A DNA stretch of 52,561 nt from Legionella sp. (GCA_027437055.1 DAIAOV010000009.1:311-52871), one strand, 5' to 3'. Positions 38,581-50,994 are shown, counted from the first letter of the stretch. Notes: generated from the letters alone by a model not told the origin. Numbers and translations: made by a program.

Positions 38581-40938
38581 ATGGCTACTATTGAAATAGA
38601 CGGTAAAACATTTGAAGTAGAAAACGGCAAAATGATCATCGAAGTTGCCGATGAAGCGGGTATTTATATCCCTCGTTTTTGTTATCATAAGAAACTTTCT
38701 GTGGCTGCAAACTGTCGCATGTGCTTAGTTGAAGTTGAAAATGGTAGAAAACCTGTCCCAGCTTGTGCAACTCCTATTACCAATGGAATGAAGGTATTTA
38801 CCAAATCAGAAGAAGCATTACATTCACAAAAAGTAGTGATGGAGTTTTTATTAATTAATCATCCTCTAGATTGCCCTATTTGCGATCAAGGTGGTGAATG
38901 TGAGTTGCAAGATATCTCTATGGGATTTGGTGCAGATCAATCAGAATACACTGAGAGTAAACGTTCTGTGGATGACGATGATTTAGGTACTCTTATTTCT
39001 ACTGAAATGACTCGATGCATTCACTGTACTCGTTGTGTTCGCTTTGGTGACGAAGTTGCTGGAGTGCGCGAATTGGGAGCGACAGGTCGTGGTGAACACA
39101 TGCAAATTGGAACTTATGTGAAACACAGCATGACGTCTGAGGTTTCTGGGAACATTATTGATTTATGTCCTGTTGGTGCATTAACGTCAAAGCCCTACCG
39201 TTTTTCTGCAAGAGCATGGGAAATGACGCAACATGATGGCGTTTCTCCTCATGACTGTTTAGGAACAAATATATACATCCATACCAGAAACAACAAGTTG
39301 ATGCGTGTTGTACCTAAAGAAAATGAATCAATTAATGAAACTTGGATTTCTGATCGTGATAGATTTAGCTATTTAGGATTAAATAGTCAGTTCCGTGCAG
39401 GAAAACCACAAATTAAACGTAATGGTCAATGGGAAACTGTTGATTGGGAAACTGCATTGAAATTTGTTGCCGAAGGCCTCAGCCGAATTATTAAGCAAAA
39501 TGGCCCAGAGCAAGTTGCTGCATTTGCGTCCCATTCGTCAACTCTTGAAGAGCTTTATTTGTTGCAAAAATTAATGCGAGATCTTGGGGTACAAAATATA
39601 GATCATCGCTTGCAGCAAACTGATTTTAGAGATCAGTCTAATCAAACAACTACTCCAAAAAGCTCCCTACCTTATGCAGAAATAGAAAATCAAAATTCAA
39701 TTGTATTAGTTGGTTGCAACATTGATCGAGAAGTTCCATTAGCAGGGTTACGAGTTCGTAAGGCATTTCGCAATGGAGCAAAAATATTTGCAATAAATCC
39801 AGTTGATTTTGAATATAGATTTGAACTTACAGGAGGTAGTGTTGTATCTCCTTTAGAAATGCCTATGCAATTGGCAAAGCTGGCATTGGCTCTTGCTCAA
39901 GATGTTAAGAGATTACCCGAAGAAGTCCAAAAATTATTAATTGGCTTAGAGGTAGATAAGACCACAAAACTTATAGCGAAATCACTTAAAGAAAGTAAAG
40001 CCTGTATCGTTACTGGAGCACTACATGAAAATCATCCAGAGGCTTCATTATTACGTACTTTAGTTTTTGAAATTCAAAAATTAAGTGGTGCAAAAGTAGT
40101 GCGACTTACTAGTGGTGGGAATAGTGCGGGCGCATGGATGGCTGGTATGCTTCCACATAGATCGGTTGCAGGTAAACCTGTTACGGAACCTGGTCTTGAC
40201 GTACAAGCTGCACTCAATGCAAAGTTAAAAGCATATTTCTTGATGGCGGTAGAGCCAGGATACGATTTTGCTAATCCCCATGGCGCAAGGCAGTCTATGC
40301 TTGCCGCTGAGTTTGTTGTAATGCTTACCGCTTACCATCATGAGTCAATGTTAGATTATGCAGATGTTATCTTACCTATCGCTCCGTTTGCAGAAACATC
40401 TGGAACCTATATCAATGTAGACAACACTTGGCAAACGGTAAAAGGCGCTTTAGCTCCTTATGATGAGGCTCGTCCTGCATGGAAAGTACTACGAGTATTA
40501 GGTAATTTATTACACTGTAAACACTTTGATTATATCTCTACAGAAGAAGTATTATCTGAGATCGATACAAGTGCTGCTATGACAATGGAGCATGATTACG
40601 TGCCTTATTATCCAGAGTCTTTGCCTGTTATTAATCAATCATTAATTAGGGTTGGTGAATGGCCTCTCTATCGTACAGATGCTATCGTAAGGAATGCTAA
40701 GGAACTGCAATTATGCGCGGCTTCTGAATCAGCATGTATACGCATTCATCCTGCAACTGCAGATCGATTGAAATTAGAAGAAATTGCTACTGTATCTCAA
40801 GGAGATATTGAGATAACATTGCCGCTAAAACGTGATGAGCGTATTGCGGCTGATGTGATATGGGTAGCAAATGCAATGCCTGAAACAGTAGATTTAGGTC
40901 ATTCATTTGCTGCAATAACAATTAAAAGCGCTAGATAG
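38581..40938 (+). CDS. nuoG: NADH-quinone oxidoreductase subunit G
   Basis: The 785-residue subunit carries the electron wire of the peripheral arm. The N-terminal ferredoxin-like part has [15 protein letters not shown] for N1b, and [10 protein letters not shown] and CIHCTRC for N5/N4. The rest is a molybdopterin-oxidoreductase-like domain. In the stretch following the third cluster region (about residues 215-250) only one cysteine is visible, so the optional N7 cluster found in E. coli appears absent. That is common in other bacteria. Confidence 0.96.
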   Translation: MATIEIDGKTFEVENGKMIIEVADEAGIYIPRFCYHKKLSVAANCRMCLVEVENGRKPVPACATPITNGMKVFTKSEEALHSQKVVMEFLLINHPLDCPICDQGGECELQDISMGFGADQSEYTESKRSVDDDDLGTLISTEMTRCIHCTRCVRFGDEVAGVRELGATGRGEHMQIGTYVKHSMTSEVSGNIIDLCPVGALTSKPYRFSARAWEMTQHDGVSPHDCLGTNIYIHTRNNKLMRVVPKENESINETWISDRDRFSYLGLNSQFRAGKPQIKRNGQWETVDWETALKFVAEGLSRIIKQNGPEQVAAFASHSSTLEELYLLQKLMRDLGVQNIDHRLQQTDFRDQSNQTTTPKSSLPYAEIENQNSIVLVGCNIDREVPLAGLRVRKAFRNGAKIFAINPVDFEYRFELTGGSVVSPLEMPMQLAKLALALAQDVKRLPEEVQKLLIGLEVDKTTKLIAKSLKESKACIVTGALHENHPEASLLRTLVFEIQKLSGAKVVRLTSGGNSAGAWMAGMLPHRSVAGKPVTEPGLDVQAALNAKLKAYFLMAVEPGYDFANPHGARQSMLAAEFVVMLTAYHHESMLDYADVILPIAPFAETSGTYINVDNTWQTVKGALAPYDEARPAWKVLRVLGNLLHCKHFDYISTEEVLSEIDTSAAMTMEHDYVPYYPESLPVINQSLIRVGEWPLYRTDAIVRNAKELQLCAASESACIRIHPATADRLKLEEIATVSQGDIEITLPLKRDERIAADVIWVANAMPETVDLGHSFAAITIKSAR

Positions 40939-40946
40939 GTAAAAAA

Positions 40947-41969
40947 ATGCTTCAAGACATTAGCATATTAATTTGGATTATCATCAAGATACTCGTAATA
41001 GTAGTTCCTCTACTTCTTTGCGTTGCCTATTTAATTTATGCGGAAAGAAAAGTTATTGGATATATTCAAGTAAGAATAGGTCCAAATAGAGTAGGAGTAA
41101 AAGGGTTACTCCAACCTATTGCTGATTTAATTAAATTAATTACTAAAGAAATAATTATTCCTACTAAATCAAACAAGTATCTTTTTATCGTTGCCCCACT
41201 GTTTGCATTAGTTCCTTCTTTAGCGGGGTGGGCTGTTATTCCTTTCCAGGAAGGGACGGTATTAGCTAATATTAATGCAGGCGTGCTCTACGTATTTGCT
41301 ATGAGTTCACTAGGTGTATATGGTGTTCTTATTGCAGGTTGGGCATCTAACTCAAAATACGCTATGTTTGGTGCATTAAGGAGTACCGCACAAACAGTCT
41401 CTTATGAAATTGCAATGGGGTTTGCATTAGTTGGCGTCTTGCTTGCTGCTGGCAGTATGAATCTTTCTGACATAGTAATGTCTCAAAGAGGCGGAATTTT
41501 GCATTGGTGGTTTGTTCCTCTATTTCCCCTATTTTTAGTTTTCTGGATTGCTGGAATTGCTGAAACCAATAGAGCGCCTTTTGACTTAGCTGAAGGGGAG
41601 TCAGAGATTGTCGCAGGATTTCATGTTGAATATTCTGCGATAGGGTTTGCTTTATTTTTCCTGGCAGAATACGCCAGTATGATACTTATATCAGTCATGA
41701 TAAGTATTTTATTCTTAGGCGGATGGATGTCTCCATTTGAGGGGATCCCTGTTTTAGAAAATATATTTTTCGTAGTGCCTGGCTTTGTATGGTTACTTAT
41801 AAAAATTAGTTTCTTTCTTTTTGTTTATTTATGGGTAAGGGCAACTTTTCCACGTTATCGTTATGACCAACTAATGCGCTTAGGTTGGAAAGTACTTATC
41901 CCGGTCACCATAGTCTGGATCGTTGTAACTGCCTTAATGGTTGTTACTCATCTTAAACCTTGGTTTTGA
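40947..41969 (+). CDS. nuoH: NADH-quinone oxidoreductase subunit H
   Basis: The 340-residue membrane subunit has eight or so helices and links the peripheral arm to the proton pumps, forming the quinone tunnel. Signatures are [19 protein letters not shown] and the acidic loop [20 protein letters not shown]. The start is eight bases after the nuoG stop. Confidence 0.97.
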   Translation: MLQDISILIWIIIKILVIVVPLLLCVAYLIYAERKVIGYIQVRIGPNRVGVKGLLQPIADLIKLITKEIIIPTKSNKYLFIVAPLFALVPSLAGWAVIPFQEGTVLANINAGVLYVFAMSSLGVYGVLIAGWASNSKYAMFGALRSTAQTVSYEIAMGFALVGVLLAAGSMNLSDIVMSQRGGILHWWFVPLFPLFLVFWIAGIAETNRAPFDLAEGESEIVAGFHVEYSAIGFALFFLAEYASMILISVMISILFLGGWMSPFEGIPVLENIFFVVPGFVWLLIKISFFLFVYLWVRATFPRYRYDQLMRLGWKVLIPVTIVWIVVTALMVVTHLKPWF

Positions 41970-41987
41970 TGGTTAATAGAGAAGCCG

Positions 41988-42488
41988 ATGAAAAAAGCAT
42001 ATCAACATATAAAGCATTACGTACGCAGTTTTCTTCTGTTAGAGCTGTTATCTGGTTTAAAGCTAACAGGTAAATATTTCTTTAAGAAAAAATTTACAGT
42101 TCAATTTCCAGAAGAACGCACTCCATCATCACCACGCTTTAGAGGCTTGTTGGCATTACGCCGATATCCTAACGGCGAGGAGCGATGCATCGCATGTAAG
42201 TTGTGCGAAGCAGTGTGTCCTGCATTAGCAATTACTATTGAATCTGAACCAAGAACTGATGGTTCAAGAAGAACCACTCGTTACGATATAGATATATTTA
42301 AATGTATCAATTGTGGTTTATGTGAAGAGTCTTGCCCTGTAGATTCTATAGTGGTTACTCCAATACAACATTATCATGTAAGTGAACGCGGCCAGAATAT
42401 AATGACTAAAGAAAAGTTATTAGCTTTAGGTGACATGATGGAACCGCAATTAGCAGCAGATCGTGCTGCTGATGAGAAATACCGATAA
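41988..42488 (+). CDS. nuoI: NADH-quinone oxidoreductase subunit I
   Basis: The 166-residue ferredoxin-like subunit binds two 4Fe-4S clusters, N6a and N6b, through [12 protein letters not shown] (Cys67, 70, 73, 77) and [12 protein letters not shown] (Cys106, 109, 112, 116). It passes electrons from NuoG toward NuoB. An N-terminal amphipathic segment places it on the membrane surface. Confidence 0.98.
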   Translation: MKKAYQHIKHYVRSFLLLELLSGLKLTGKYFFKKKFTVQFPEERTPSSPRFRGLLALRRYPNGEERCIACKLCEAVCPALAITIESEPRTDGSRRTTRYDIDIFKCINCGLCEESCPVDSIVVTPIQHYHVSERGQNIMTKEKLLALGDMMEPQLAADRAADEKYR

Positions 42489-42500
42489 TAGAGGCCAATT

Positions 42501-43160
42501 ATGCATGATTTATTAGTTCAGGTGACTTTTTATATTTTTGCTGCTTTAGCAGTCGGTTCTGCATTAATGGTAATTAGTCAGAATAACCCCGTTCGCTGTG
42601 TATTATTCTTAGTGCTTACTTTCTTTGCAAGCGCTATATTGTGGATGCTTGTTGAAGCTGAGTTTCTCGCTTTAATTCTTGTGTTAGTATATGTTGGTGC
42701 CGTCATGACTTTATTCCTGTTTGTGGTCATGATGCTGAACATTGATGTTGAAAGTATTAAAACACATTTAATGCGTTATCTACCTTTTGGTTTAATTATT
42801 GTTGCCTTGCTTACCGGATTATTGATGGTGTCTATTCCTGCAGATTCGTTCAAAGGTAAGACCGAGGTTCAACAAGGTGGTCAAGCAACCAACTCTCAAT
42901 TACTCGATTCTTCTGCGTCAAATAATGTTACTGATTCAAAAAATGATGTTTCTAATACAGAAGCATTAGGCTTGGTTCTTTATACAGATTATTTGTTGGC
43001 ATTTGAATTAGCCGCAGCTATTTTGTTGGTGGCTATAATTTCAGCAATTACCTTGGTACATCGAGGGACTGTTCGTTCTAAACGCCAAAATATAAAACAA
43101 CAAATCATGACTCGGTCACAAGATAGAGTTCAATTAATTAATATGAAATCAGAGAAATAA
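42501..43160 (+). CDS. nuoJ: NADH-quinone oxidoreductase subunit J
   Basis: The 219-residue membrane subunit has five helices. The conserved third helix contains [19 protein letters not shown], with the pi-bulge region important for coupling. A polar Ser/Asn/Gln-rich loop at about 113-150 precedes the last helix, and the C-terminus is basic. Both vary among species. Confidence 0.96.
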   Translation: MHDLLVQVTFYIFAALAVGSALMVISQNNPVRCVLFLVLTFFASAILWMLVEAEFLALILVLVYVGAVMTLFLFVVMMLNIDVESIKTHLMRYLPFGLIIVALLTGLLMVSIPADSFKGKTEVQQGGQATNSQLLDSSASNNVTDSKNDVSNTEALGLVLYTDYLLAFELAAAILLVAIISAITLVHRGTVRSKRQNIKQQIMTRSQDRVQLINMKSEK

Positions 43161-43177
43161 CAATTGGGGAATCCTTT

Positions 43178-43483
43178 ATGATACCAGTTAATGATTATCT
43201 GATATTGTCTGCGATTTTATTTGGTTTAAGCCTTGTAGGCATCATGTTAAATCGCAAAAATATCATTTTACTACTAGTATGTGTTGAGTTAATGTTATTA
43301 GCAGTAAATACCAATTTCGTAGCTTTATCACATTATTATCATGAATTAGGCGGACAAGTCTTCGTCTTCTTTATTTTAACAGTAGCAGCGGCAGAGGCCG
43401 CTATCGGTTTAGCCATAGTCATGTTGCTTTATAGGAATCGCGGCAATATTGATGTAGATAAAATGAATCATTTAAAAGGTTAA
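43178..43483 (+). CDS. nuoK: NADH-quinone oxidoreductase subunit K
   Basis: The 101-residue subunit has three membrane helices. The conserved glutamates lie in [14 protein letters not shown] (helix 2) and [12 protein letters not shown] (helix 3) and serve proton translocation. It starts 18 bases after nuoJ and is followed by nuoL after four bases. Confidence 0.97.
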   Translation: MIPVNDYLILSAILFGLSLVGIMLNRKNIILLLVCVELMLLAVNTNFVALSHYYHELGGQVFVFFILTVAAAEAAIGLAIVMLLYRNRGNIDVDKMNHLKG

Positions 43484-43487
43484 GATC

Positions 43488-45461
43488 GTGAGTATACTAC
43501 AACTTTGTTTAATAATTGTTTTAGCTCCCCTAGCTGGCTCTATAATTGCTGGCTTATTCCGTAATCAGATAGGGCGTGTAGGGGCTCATTTAGTAACTAT
43601 TATAGGGGTTACTATCTCTTTAATATTATCAATAGATATAGCCTATAATTTATTTTCTGGATCAATTGGTGATACAAATGTCTTATTTTATCATTGGGCT
43701 ACAGGGGGATTATTGTTTCCTTATGAGTTTAATTTAGGTTTCCTAATTGATCCTTTAAGCGTTGTAATGCTGGTAATTGTTAATTTTGTTTCTTTATTGG
43801 TTCATATATACAGCATCGGATATATGGCAGATGATGATGGGTATCAGCGATTCTTTAGCTATATTTCCTTATTTACTTTTATGATGTTGATGCTGGTATC
43901 TTCAAATAATTTTCTTCAGCTATTTTTTGGTTGGGAAGGTGTGGGACTTGTATCTTATCTCCTTATCGGTTTCTGGTATCAAAGAGAATCTGCCTTGGAG
44001 GGTAGTTTAAAGGCATTTTTAGTAAATAGAGTGGGGGATTTTGGTTTTGTTTTGGGGATAGCGTTAGTTTTTGCTTATACAGGTAGTCTTGATTATGCTG
44101 CTGTATTTAAAAGTGTTAACTATTTAGCTAGCCAAAATATAGAATTATTTTCTGGGCATTCTTGGTCATTGATTACCGTTATTTGTCTCTTACTGTATGT
44201 GGGGGCTATGGGTAAATCAGCACAAGTACCATTACATGTATGGTTACCTGAGTCAATGGAAGGTCCTACACCTATTTCGGCATTAATTCATGCGGCAACG
44301 ATGGTTACTGCCGGAGTATTTATGATTGCTCGAATATCTCCTTTAATCGAATTATCAACTACGGCATTAAGTGTTGTCCTCGTCATTGGAGCTACAGGAG
44401 CGTTGTTTACTGGTATCTTAGCTTTAGTAATGAATGATATTAAGCGCGTAGTTGCTTATTCTACTTTGTCACAACTAGGTTACATGATGGTCGCTATGGG
44501 GGCTTCGGCCTACAGTGCGGGTATGTTTCATTTGCTCACTCATGCTTGCTTTAAAGCTCTATTATTCTTGGGGGCCGGTTCGGTGATTATAGGAATGCAT
44601 CACGAACAAGATATGAGAAAAATGGGTGGATTATGGAATAAAATGCCTATCACTTACGTAACCTATGTGATTGGCTCATTAGCTCTCTGTGCTTTCCCTC
44701 CATTTGCTGGGTTTTACTCAAAAGATACAATTATTGAGGCAGCACAATTGTCTCAAATTCCAGGAAGTAGTTATGCTTATTTTTGTGTTGTAGTCGGTGC
44801 TATGGTAACGGCTCTTTATACATTTAGATCTTTATTTATGACCTTCCATGGCCAGCCGCGTATGGATGAGCACACATTGAGCCATATTCATGAATCTCCA
44901 TGGGTTGTTTGGTTACCTTTAGTATTACTTGCTATTCCGTCTGTAGTTCTTGGTTATATACTATACATGCCCATGCTTTTTGATAAACCAAGTATACTCG
45001 GCTCATCAATTTTCGTCTTACCAGAGCATAATGTTTTGGCTGAATTAGCTCATGAAGTAACTTCACCTTTTGCAAGTATGGTTCATTCAGTCCATTCACT
45101 GACGTTATGGATTACTTTAGCTGGCGCGTTTATAGCATGGATTTGCTATATTGCCTTCCCAGCGATTCCAGGCTATTTAGCTCAGCGCTGTTCTTTAATT
45201 TATAGAATGCTGATGGACAAGTATGGTTTTGATCGCTTTAACGATATTTTTTTCGTTAAGGGCTTTAAAGGAATAGGACAATTCTTTTATAGCGTAGGTG
45301 ATCAAAAGTTAATTGATGGAGTTGTAGTAAATGGCAGTGGCCGACTGGTTCGATGGTTCTCTAGTAAAGGTCGTACAATACAAAGTGGCTATCTGTATCA
45401 TTATGCAACAGTAATGGTATTGGGATTATTAATATTTCTGTGCTGGTTGATACTGGGCTAA
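43488..45461 (+). CDS. nuoL: NADH-quinone oxidoreductase subunit L
   Basis: The 657-residue antiporter-like subunit is the distal proton pump of complex I. Signatures are FFGWEGVGLVSYLLIGFW, the lysine region GKSAQVPLHVWLPESMEGPTP (split in the protein as GKSAQVPLHVW and LPESMEGPTP), and SALIHAATMVTAGVF. The C-terminal region includes the long lateral helix. The start is GTG, four bases after the nuoK stop. Confidence 0.97.
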   Translation: MSILQLCLIIVLAPLAGSIIAGLFRNQIGRVGAHLVTIIGVTISLILSIDIAYNLFSGSIGDTNVLFYHWATGGLLFPYEFNLGFLIDPLSVVMLVIVNFVSLLVHIYSIGYMADDDGYQRFFSYISLFTFMMLMLVSSNNFLQLFFGWEGVGLVSYLLIGFWYQRESALEGSLKAFLVNRVGDFGFVLGIALVFAYTGSLDYAAVFKSVNYLASQNIELFSGHSWSLITVICLLLYVGAMGKSAQVPLHVWLPESMEGPTPISALIHAATMVTAGVFMIARISPLIELSTTALSVVLVIGATGALFTGILALVMNDIKRVVAYSTLSQLGYMMVAMGASAYSAGMFHLLTHACFKALLFLGAGSVIIGMHHEQDMRKMGGLWNKMPITYVTYVIGSLALCAFPPFAGFYSKDTIIEAAQLSQIPGSSYAYFCVVVGAMVTALYTFRSLFMTFHGQPRMDEHTLSHIHESPWVVWLPLVLLAIPSVVLGYILYMPMLFDKPSILGSSIFVLPEHNVLAELAHEVTSPFASMVHSVHSLTLWITLAGAFIAWICYIAFPAIPGYLAQRCSLIYRMLMDKYGFDRFNDIFFVKGFKGIGQFFYSVGDQKLIDGVVVNGSGRLVRWFSSKGRTIQSGYLYHYATVMVLGLLIFLCWLILG

Positions 45462-45476
45462 AGACAAGGTAAGAAT

Positions 45477-46982
45477 ATGCATCATTTGCTTAATTTGCTG
45501 ATTTGGTTGCCAATTATAGGCGGTGTTTTTGTACTCCTGACAGGAGATGAAAATAATCCTAACGTTTCACGTTATTTATCGTTATTTACGGTACTGTTAT
45601 GTCTAGTCATATGTATCCCTTTAGTAAGTGGATTTGATATACAAGCCGTAGGCATGCAGTATTTGGAAGAAATTCAATGGATGCCTGCGCTAGGTATTAA
45701 CTATAGTCTTGGTATCGATGGCTTATCACTATTACTTATAGTCTTAAGTATTTTTACTAATTTAATAGTAATACTCGCTACCTGGGATAGTATTAAGAAA
45801 AGAGTATCGCAGTACATGGCCTCATTCTTAATTATGCAAGGGCTGCTCGTAGGTGTTTTTTCTGCTATGGATGCGATTTTATTCTATATATTCTGGGAAG
45901 CGACATTAATTCCTATGTATCTCATTATTGGTATATGGGGTTCGGAAAACCGTGTTTATGCAGCTATAAAGTTCTTTCTTTATACTTTCTTGGGTTCCGT
46001 ATTAATGTTAGCTAGCTTTCTGTATATGGGATATATTGCCGGCTCCTTTAAGATAGAGACCTTTTACGCGATTAAATTGGGTATGACAGCACAAACATTA
46101 ATTTTTATTGCTTTTTTCTTGGGATTCGCAATAAAGATCCCGATGTTCCCAGTGCACACTTGGTTACCCGATGCTCATACTGAAGCTCCAGCAGGTGGGT
46201 CTGTGATTTTAGCTGCGATTCTATTAAAGTTAGGGGCTTATGGATTCATTCGCTTTTCCCTACCCATAGTACCTGATGCTTGCAGTAAGTATGCTGGAAT
46301 AATGGTTGCGCTATCCTTGATTGCAGTAGTTTATATTGGACTAGTTGCAATTATCCAAAAAGATATGAAGAAACTAATTGCTTATTCATCTATTTCTCAT
46401 ATGGGCTTTGTAACTTTAGGGTGTTTCGCCATATTTGCTATTGCTAATCAAACTGGTTTATCTACTGCCGGGTTGGTTCTTGAGGGGGCAGTCGTGGTGA
46501 TGATTTCCCATGGCTTCGTATCAAGCGCAATGTTTGCTGGTGTTGGGTATCTCTATGATCGTATGCATACGCGACAGTTAGCTGATTTTGGTGGCATTGT
46601 AAATACCATGCCTATGTTTGCATCATTTTTTATGTTGTTTGCTATGGCCAATGCAGGATTACCTGGTACATCAGGCTTCGTTGGTGAGTTTATGGTGATA
46701 TTAGGTAGTATAAAGGCTGGATTTTGGGTTGCCTTTTGGGCTGCTACTACATTAATCCTTGGCGCAGCTTATACATTATGGTTGTATAAGCGGGTTATAT
46801 TTGGTGCTGTTTCTAATGATAAAGTAGCTGCTGTAAAAGATATATCGGGATTTGAGTTAAGTGCTTATGTTTTGCTTGCTTTGATGGTTATCGCTTTGGG
46901 TATATATCCCAAACCGATGTTGGAATATGTTCATCAAACAGTAAGCCATACTTTAGCGCTGGCCGCTAAATCTAAATTGTAA
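45477..46982 (+). CDS. nuoM: NADH-quinone oxidoreductase subunit M
   Basis: The 501-residue antiporter-like proton-pumping subunit has about 14 helices. Signatures are [20 protein letters not shown] with its conserved Glu, and [19 protein letters not shown]. It packs between NuoL and NuoN in the membrane arm. It starts 15 bases after nuoL. Confidence 0.97.
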   Translation: MHHLLNLLIWLPIIGGVFVLLTGDENNPNVSRYLSLFTVLLCLVICIPLVSGFDIQAVGMQYLEEIQWMPALGINYSLGIDGLSLLLIVLSIFTNLIVILATWDSIKKRVSQYMASFLIMQGLLVGVFSAMDAILFYIFWEATLIPMYLIIGIWGSENRVYAAIKFFLYTFLGSVLMLASFLYMGYIAGSFKIETFYAIKLGMTAQTLIFIAFFLGFAIKIPMFPVHTWLPDAHTEAPAGGSVILAAILLKLGAYGFIRFSLPIVPDACSKYAGIMVALSLIAVVYIGLVAIIQKDMKKLIAYSSISHMGFVTLGCFAIFAIANQTGLSTAGLVLEGAVVVMISHGFVSSAMFAGVGYLYDRMHTRQLADFGGIVNTMPMFASFFMLFAMANAGLPGTSGFVGEFMVILGSIKAGFWVAFWAATTLILGAAYTLWLYKRVIFGAVSNDKVAAVKDISGFELSAYVLLALMVIALGIYPKPMLEYVHQTVSHTLALAAKSKL

Positions 46983-47001
46983 CATTGCAAGGTTAAACAA
47001 T

Positions 47002-48444
47002 ATGACTGCATTACTTGAAAATATCCATGTAGCCCTTCCAGAGATGATAGTGCTGGCGACCGCATGCCTTGCGTTGCTTACCGATTTATTTTTTCGCCAT
47101 AAATATAAATCGGCCACATTTTTCATCGCCTGTATAGGTCTTTTCTTATCAGCTTGTGTTAGCTATTTATACATAGGCAGTTTTAAAGTAGTTACTTTAA
47201 ACGGCTTATTCATCAGTGATGACGTAGCTCATCTGATGAAGTTTTTTATCTATATTACCGTGTTTTTCTGTTTTGCTTATTCTCAGAACTACATGGAAGA
47301 ACGTCAAATGCCGTATGGGGATTTTTATGTACTAGGTCTTTTTTCAACCTTAGGCATGATGATTCTTGTATCTGCTCATTCACTGTTAACAATATATCTG
47401 GGGTTGGAGCTCATGTCATTGCCACTCTATGCGATGACAGCAATTAGACGTACTGACAGTGATGCGTCAGAAGCTGCAATGAAATATTTTGTTATGGGGG
47501 CCATTGCGTCTGGAATGCTGTTGTATGGTATTTCATTAATTTATGGTGCTACTGGAAAGCTTGACTTACTTGAAGTTGCGAATGCAATAGCTGCAAGTAA
47601 GCAGCAACAAAATCTATTGTTAGCTTTTGCCTTAGTATTTATTCTTGCCGGTGTTGGGTTTAAATTAGCTGCAGTACCTTTTCATATGTGGGCGCCAGAT
47701 GTATACCAAGGAGCTCCTAGTGCAGTGACTCTATTTATAAGTACAGCACCTAAAGTCGCTGCATTGGGAATGGCATTTCGACTACTAACTATAGGATTTA
47801 TAGATATTACTGCACAATGGCAGCAAATCATCTTAGTCATGTCTTTACTATCAGCTGCATTAGGTAATTTATTTGCTGTAGTACAAAATAGAATTAAACG
47901 CTTACTTGCCTATTCAGCAATATCTCATATGGGATATGCTTTGTTTGGTATTTTGGCGGCGAATGCAGCGGGTTATTCTGCTGCCTTATATTACATTGTC
48001 GTTTATGCACTTATGTCTGCAGCGGCATTTGGACTAGTAGTGCTAATGTCAAATCAAGGCATGGAAATAGATAGTGTTGATGATTTAAAAGGGCTAAATA
48101 AAAGGAGTCCTTGGCTTGCTTTTATGATGCTTGTTGTTATGTTTTCTATGGCTGGTGTTCCTCCTACCGTTGGCTTCTTTACAAAGTTGCTAGTGCTTAA
48201 AGCGTTAGTCGATGCCAATATGCTATGGGTAGCGATTATTGGTCTTGTGCTGACTGTTATTGGTGCATACTATTATTTACGAATAGTTAAAATTATGTAT
48301 TTTGATCAGCCTATTCATGATGGACGAATTATTATCAACAAAGGTAATGGCCTGTTCTATTCTTTAAATTGTCTTTCATTATTGTATTTGGGAATTTTTC
48401 CTGGCTCCTTAATTGCTGCATGTATTAATGCCTTTGTTAGCTAA
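47002..48444 (+). CDS. nuoN: NADH-quinone oxidoreductase subunit N
   Basis: The 480-residue antiporter-like subunit completes the cluster. Signatures are [33 protein letters not shown] and [16 protein letters not shown]. It is the last of the 14 nuo genes, and a strong hairpin follows 25 bases after its stop. Confidence 0.97.
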   Translation: MTALLENIHVALPEMIVLATACLALLTDLFFRHKYKSATFFIACIGLFLSACVSYLYIGSFKVVTLNGLFISDDVAHLMKFFIYITVFFCFAYSQNYMEERQMPYGDFYVLGLFSTLGMMILVSAHSLLTIYLGLELMSLPLYAMTAIRRTDSDASEAAMKYFVMGAIASGMLLYGISLIYGATGKLDLLEVANAIAASKQQQNLLLAFALVFILAGVGFKLAAVPFHMWAPDVYQGAPSAVTLFISTAPKVAALGMAFRLLTIGFIDITAQWQQIILVMSLLSAALGNLFAVVQNRIKRLLAYSAISHMGYALFGILAANAAGYSAALYYIVVYALMSAAAFGLVVLMSNQGMEIDSVDDLKGLNKRSPWLAFMMLVVMFSMAGVPPTVGFFTKLLVLKALVDANMLWVAIIGLVLTVIGAYYYLRIVKIMYFDQPIHDGRIIINKGNGLFYSLNCLSLLYLGIFPGSLIAACINAFVS

Positions 48445-48469
48445 TAGAGCCAATCAATATTAAGCTATA

Positions 48470-48499
48470 CTGTACTGATGAGTCCTTTCGTCAGTACAG
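48470..48499 (+). terminator. 13-bp hairpin after the nuo cluster
   Basis: CTGTACTGATGAG and TTCGTCAGTACAG pair over 13 bp, two of them G-U, around a TCCT tetraloop. It is very stable, but no T-tract follows. It probably marks the 3' end of the nuo transcript by blocking exonucleases or helping termination. Confidence 0.55.
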
Positions 48500-48741
48500 C
48501 GATCAGCTCCTCATGTGTCTTTGTGTTCATTCCAACTCTGTGTTTGCCTTTTTTTAGTACTTAAGTTGATATGGCGATTTTCGGAAGAAGTTTATTGATT
48601 CTGAATTTTTTATTAGTTCTCTCTCAGCTTATAGTAGGAACCTACATTCATAAATAACTATTTATTTGACTCATTAAATAACTCTACAAGTCCTTTGCGA
48701 CCCACAAATATTAATTAATTACTAAACTTTGCGAAAAGTAC

Positions 48742-48770
48742 TTGCTAAGAGGGACAACTCCCAGTATACT
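48742..48770 (+). promoter_or_regulatory. Sigma-70 promoter of tRNA-fMet
   Basis: TTGCTA (48742-48747) and TATACT (48765-48770) are spaced by exactly 17 bases. Transcription would begin just before the tRNA at 48784. Confidence 0.8.
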
Positions 48771-48783
48771 TGGCCTCAGTTGA

Positions 48784-48860
<77 letters not shown>

Positions 48861-48868
48861 CTTTTTAG

Positions 48869-48890
48869 AACCCCATTTATGGGGTTTTTT
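48869..48890 (+). terminator. Rho-independent terminator after tRNA-fMet
   Basis: AACCCC-ATTTAT-GGGGTT followed by a T-run is a canonical terminator eight bases past the tRNA. It separates the tRNA from rimP, at least partly. Confidence 0.88.
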
Positions 48891-48977
48891 ATTATGTTAA
48901 ATAGGGTACCGTACTAATCTAAGTCAGTTAACAGACTTGGGCGTGTGCGCCCTTTCTTTGTTTGTTAATTTAATATT

Positions 48978-49421
48978 ATGATGCAAGATGAACTAGTACA
49001 ATTACTGTCTCCCATTATTAATGATATGGGCTATGAACTCTGGGGATGTGAATATCTTTCCCAGGGGAAACACTCTTTGTTGCGAATATATATAGATAAA
49101 CCCGACGGAATTGATATCGATGACTGTCAAGCTGTTAGTAAGCAAGTCAGTGCATTGCTGGATGTAGAGGATCCAATTCCAGGAAACTATAATTTAGAAA
49201 TATCGTCCCCAGGCATTCCTAGGCCATTGTTTAACCACGAACAGTATCAACGTTACTTAGGACAAGAAGTTCAGGTAAAAACTTTTAAGCCGATAAACGG
49301 TAAAAGAAAAATGTCAGGTATTATTATTTCAGCGAATGAGAGTACAGTAGTATTGGATATAAACGGGGAACATCAAGAACTACTTTTTTCAAATATTGTG
49401 AAAGCAAATTTGACAGTCTAG
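48978..49421 (+). CDS. rimP: Ribosome maturation factor RimP
   Basis: The 147-residue protein has the RimP N-terminal domain ([22 protein letters not shown] region, then [21 protein letters not shown]) with the [10 protein letters not shown] motif, and a C-terminal SH3-like domain. It helps 30S subunit assembly. Two ATGs lie in tandem (48978 and 48981) and the ribosome site is weak. It starts the rimP-nusA-infB group. Confidence 0.95.
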   Translation: MMQDELVQLLSPIINDMGYELWGCEYLSQGKHSLLRIYIDKPDGIDIDDCQAVSKQVSALLDVEDPIPGNYNLEISSPGIPRPLFNHEQYQRYLGQEVQVKTFKPINGKRKMSGIIISANESTVVLDINGEHQELLFSNIVKANLTV

Positions 49422-49432
49422 AGAGGCGAACA

Positions 49433-50911
49433 ATGAGCAAAGAATTGTTATTAGTTGCTGAGGCGTTATCAAACGAAAGAGGGGTTAGTAAAGAAGTTAT
49501 TATACGAGCTATTCAGTCTGCATTAGAATCTGCAACACGTAAGATTTTAGGTTTAGATATTGGTGTGCGTATCAAACTCGATCCTCGAACTGGCGAATAT
49601 GAAACTTTTAGATATTGGGATGTAGTCAATAATGATGAGCTTGAATTTCCTGATCATCAGGTAACTTTAGACGAAGCGCAAAAACGCAATCCATCACTGG
49701 TTGTTGGAGAGCGTGTTGAAGAGTTAATTCCTTCTATTGAATTTGGCAGAATTGAGGCGCAAACTGCGCGTCAAGTGATCATGCAGAAGGTTAGAGAAGC
49801 TGAGCGTGAATTAGTTGTTGATCAATTCCGTAGTAAACTAGGACAACTAGTATATGGGACAGTTAAGAAAGTTACTCGAGATAATGTGATTATCGACTTG
49901 GGTGGTAAAGCAGAAGCCTTCTTGCCTCGAACAGAGATGTTGCCGCATGAAATGTTTAGACCCAACGATAGAGTCCGTGCATATTTGTATGAAATATCGC
50001 CTCAAGCTCGTGGGCCTCAACTCTTTGTGAGTCGTACACGCAATGAGATGCTTGTTGAATTATTCCGGATTGAAGTTCCAGAAATTGGTGAGAATATTAT
50101 CGAAGTTAGAGCTGCTGCTCGTGATCCTGGTAATAGAGCAAAAATTGCAGTGAAGACTAACGATGGACGTATAGACCCTATAGGTGCGTGTGTAGGAATG
50201 CGTGGGGCAAGAGTACAAGCTGTATCTAGTGAGCTTGGTGGAGAGCGCGTAGATATCATTTTATGGGATGATAATCCCGCACAGCTTGTAATTAATGCTA
50301 TGGCTCCTGCAGATATATCATCTATAGTAGTCGATGAAGATAGCCACACAATGGATCTGGCTGTTGAAAAAGAGCAATTATCACAAGCTATTGGTCGCAA
50401 TGGACAAAATGTTAAGTTGGCAAGCCAGCTGACCGGCTGGATTCTTAATGTGATGACTGTAGAAGAGTTCGAAAATAAAAATCAAGAAGAATCGAGCAAA
50501 ATAGTAAAACTATTTACTTCTAACCTTGAAATTGATGAGGAAATTGCTACTTTATTGGTAGCTCATGGATTTTCTTCATTGGAAGAAATAGCTTATGTAC
50601 CTAAAGAAGAGCTGCTTGCTATAGAAGAGTTTGATGAAGAGATCGTTGAAGAACTAAGAAATAGAGCCAACGATGCCCTATTAACTATGGCTCTTTCTTC
50701 AGGTAAAGGATTATCTGGTTCACCTGATGACTCTCTTCTAAATATGGAAGGAATGACTGAAGAGTTGGCTAATAAATTAGCTAATAGAGGTATTACCACT
50801 ATGGAAGAGCTAGCTGAACATTCAGTCGATGAATTACTGGAAATTGATGGCATGACAGAAGAAAAAGCCGCTGCTTTAATTATGAAGGCAAGAGAACCAT
50901 GGTTTATATAG
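49433..50911 (+). CDS. nusA: Transcription termination/antitermination factor NusA
   Basis: The 492-residue protein contains the N-terminal RNA-polymerase-binding domain (1-130), an S1 domain ([21 protein letters not shown], shown here as [11 protein letters not shown] and DNVIIDLG), two KH domains with [12 protein letters not shown] and [12 protein letters not shown], and two C-terminal acidic helix-hairpin-helix repeats (about 365-420 and 440-490) like AR1 and AR2 of E. coli. It controls pausing, termination and antitermination. It starts 11 bases after rimP. Confidence 0.97.
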   Translation: MSKELLLVAEALSNERGVSKEVIIRAIQSALESATRKILGLDIGVRIKLDPRTGEYETFRYWDVVNNDELEFPDHQVTLDEAQKRNPSLVVGERVEELIPSIEFGRIEAQTARQVIMQKVREAERELVVDQFRSKLGQLVYGTVKKVTRDNVIIDLGGKAEAFLPRTEMLPHEMFRPNDRVRAYLYEISPQARGPQLFVSRTRNEMLVELFRIEVPEIGENIIEVRAAARDPGNRAKIAVKTNDGRIDPIGACVGMRGARVQAVSSELGGERVDIILWDDNPAQLVINAMAPADISSIVVDEDSHTMDLAVEKEQLSQAIGRNGQNVKLASQLTGWILNVMTVEEFENKNQEESSKIVKLFTSNLEIDEEIATLLVAHGFSSLEEIAYVPKEELLAIEEFDEEIVEELRNRANDALLTMALSSGKGLSGSPDDSLLNMEGMTEELANKLANRGITTMEELAEHSVDELLEIDGMTEEKAAALIMKAREPWFI

Positions 50912-50973
50912 AACTATGGTTTTATGATTGATCACACCAAAGATGGTGTTTAAAAGAGTTAAAACATATATAT

Positions 50974-50994
50974 GCAGTTTTATTAAAAAACTGC
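50974..50994 (+). other. Hairpin in the nusA-infB spacer
   Basis: GCAGTTTT and AAAACTGC pair around a short A/T loop about 20 bases before the infB ATG. An ACACC/GGTGT stem lies just upstream (about 50936-50950). The hairpin may affect infB expression; it is not a terminator. Confidence 0.4.

Larger units (their letters stand above)
48445..48783. other. 339-bp intergenic region between nuoN and tRNA-fMet
   Basis: It holds the hairpin at 48470-48499 and, at its right end, the tRNA promoter at 48742-48770. The middle, about 48500-48740, shows no open frame, repeat or RNA family I can recognise. Confidence 0.6.

Noticed and set aside
38581-40938. Missing cysteines of the N7 cluster in NuoG as a sign of damage.
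   Set aside because: N7 is absent from most bacterial complex I enzymes; all other cluster motifs are intact.
48475-48492. CTGATGAGTCC followed by TTTCGTC resembles a hammerhead ribozyme core.
   Set aside because: The needed GAAA strand is not present in the same orientation; TTTCGTC is simply the other arm of the 48470-48499 hairpin.
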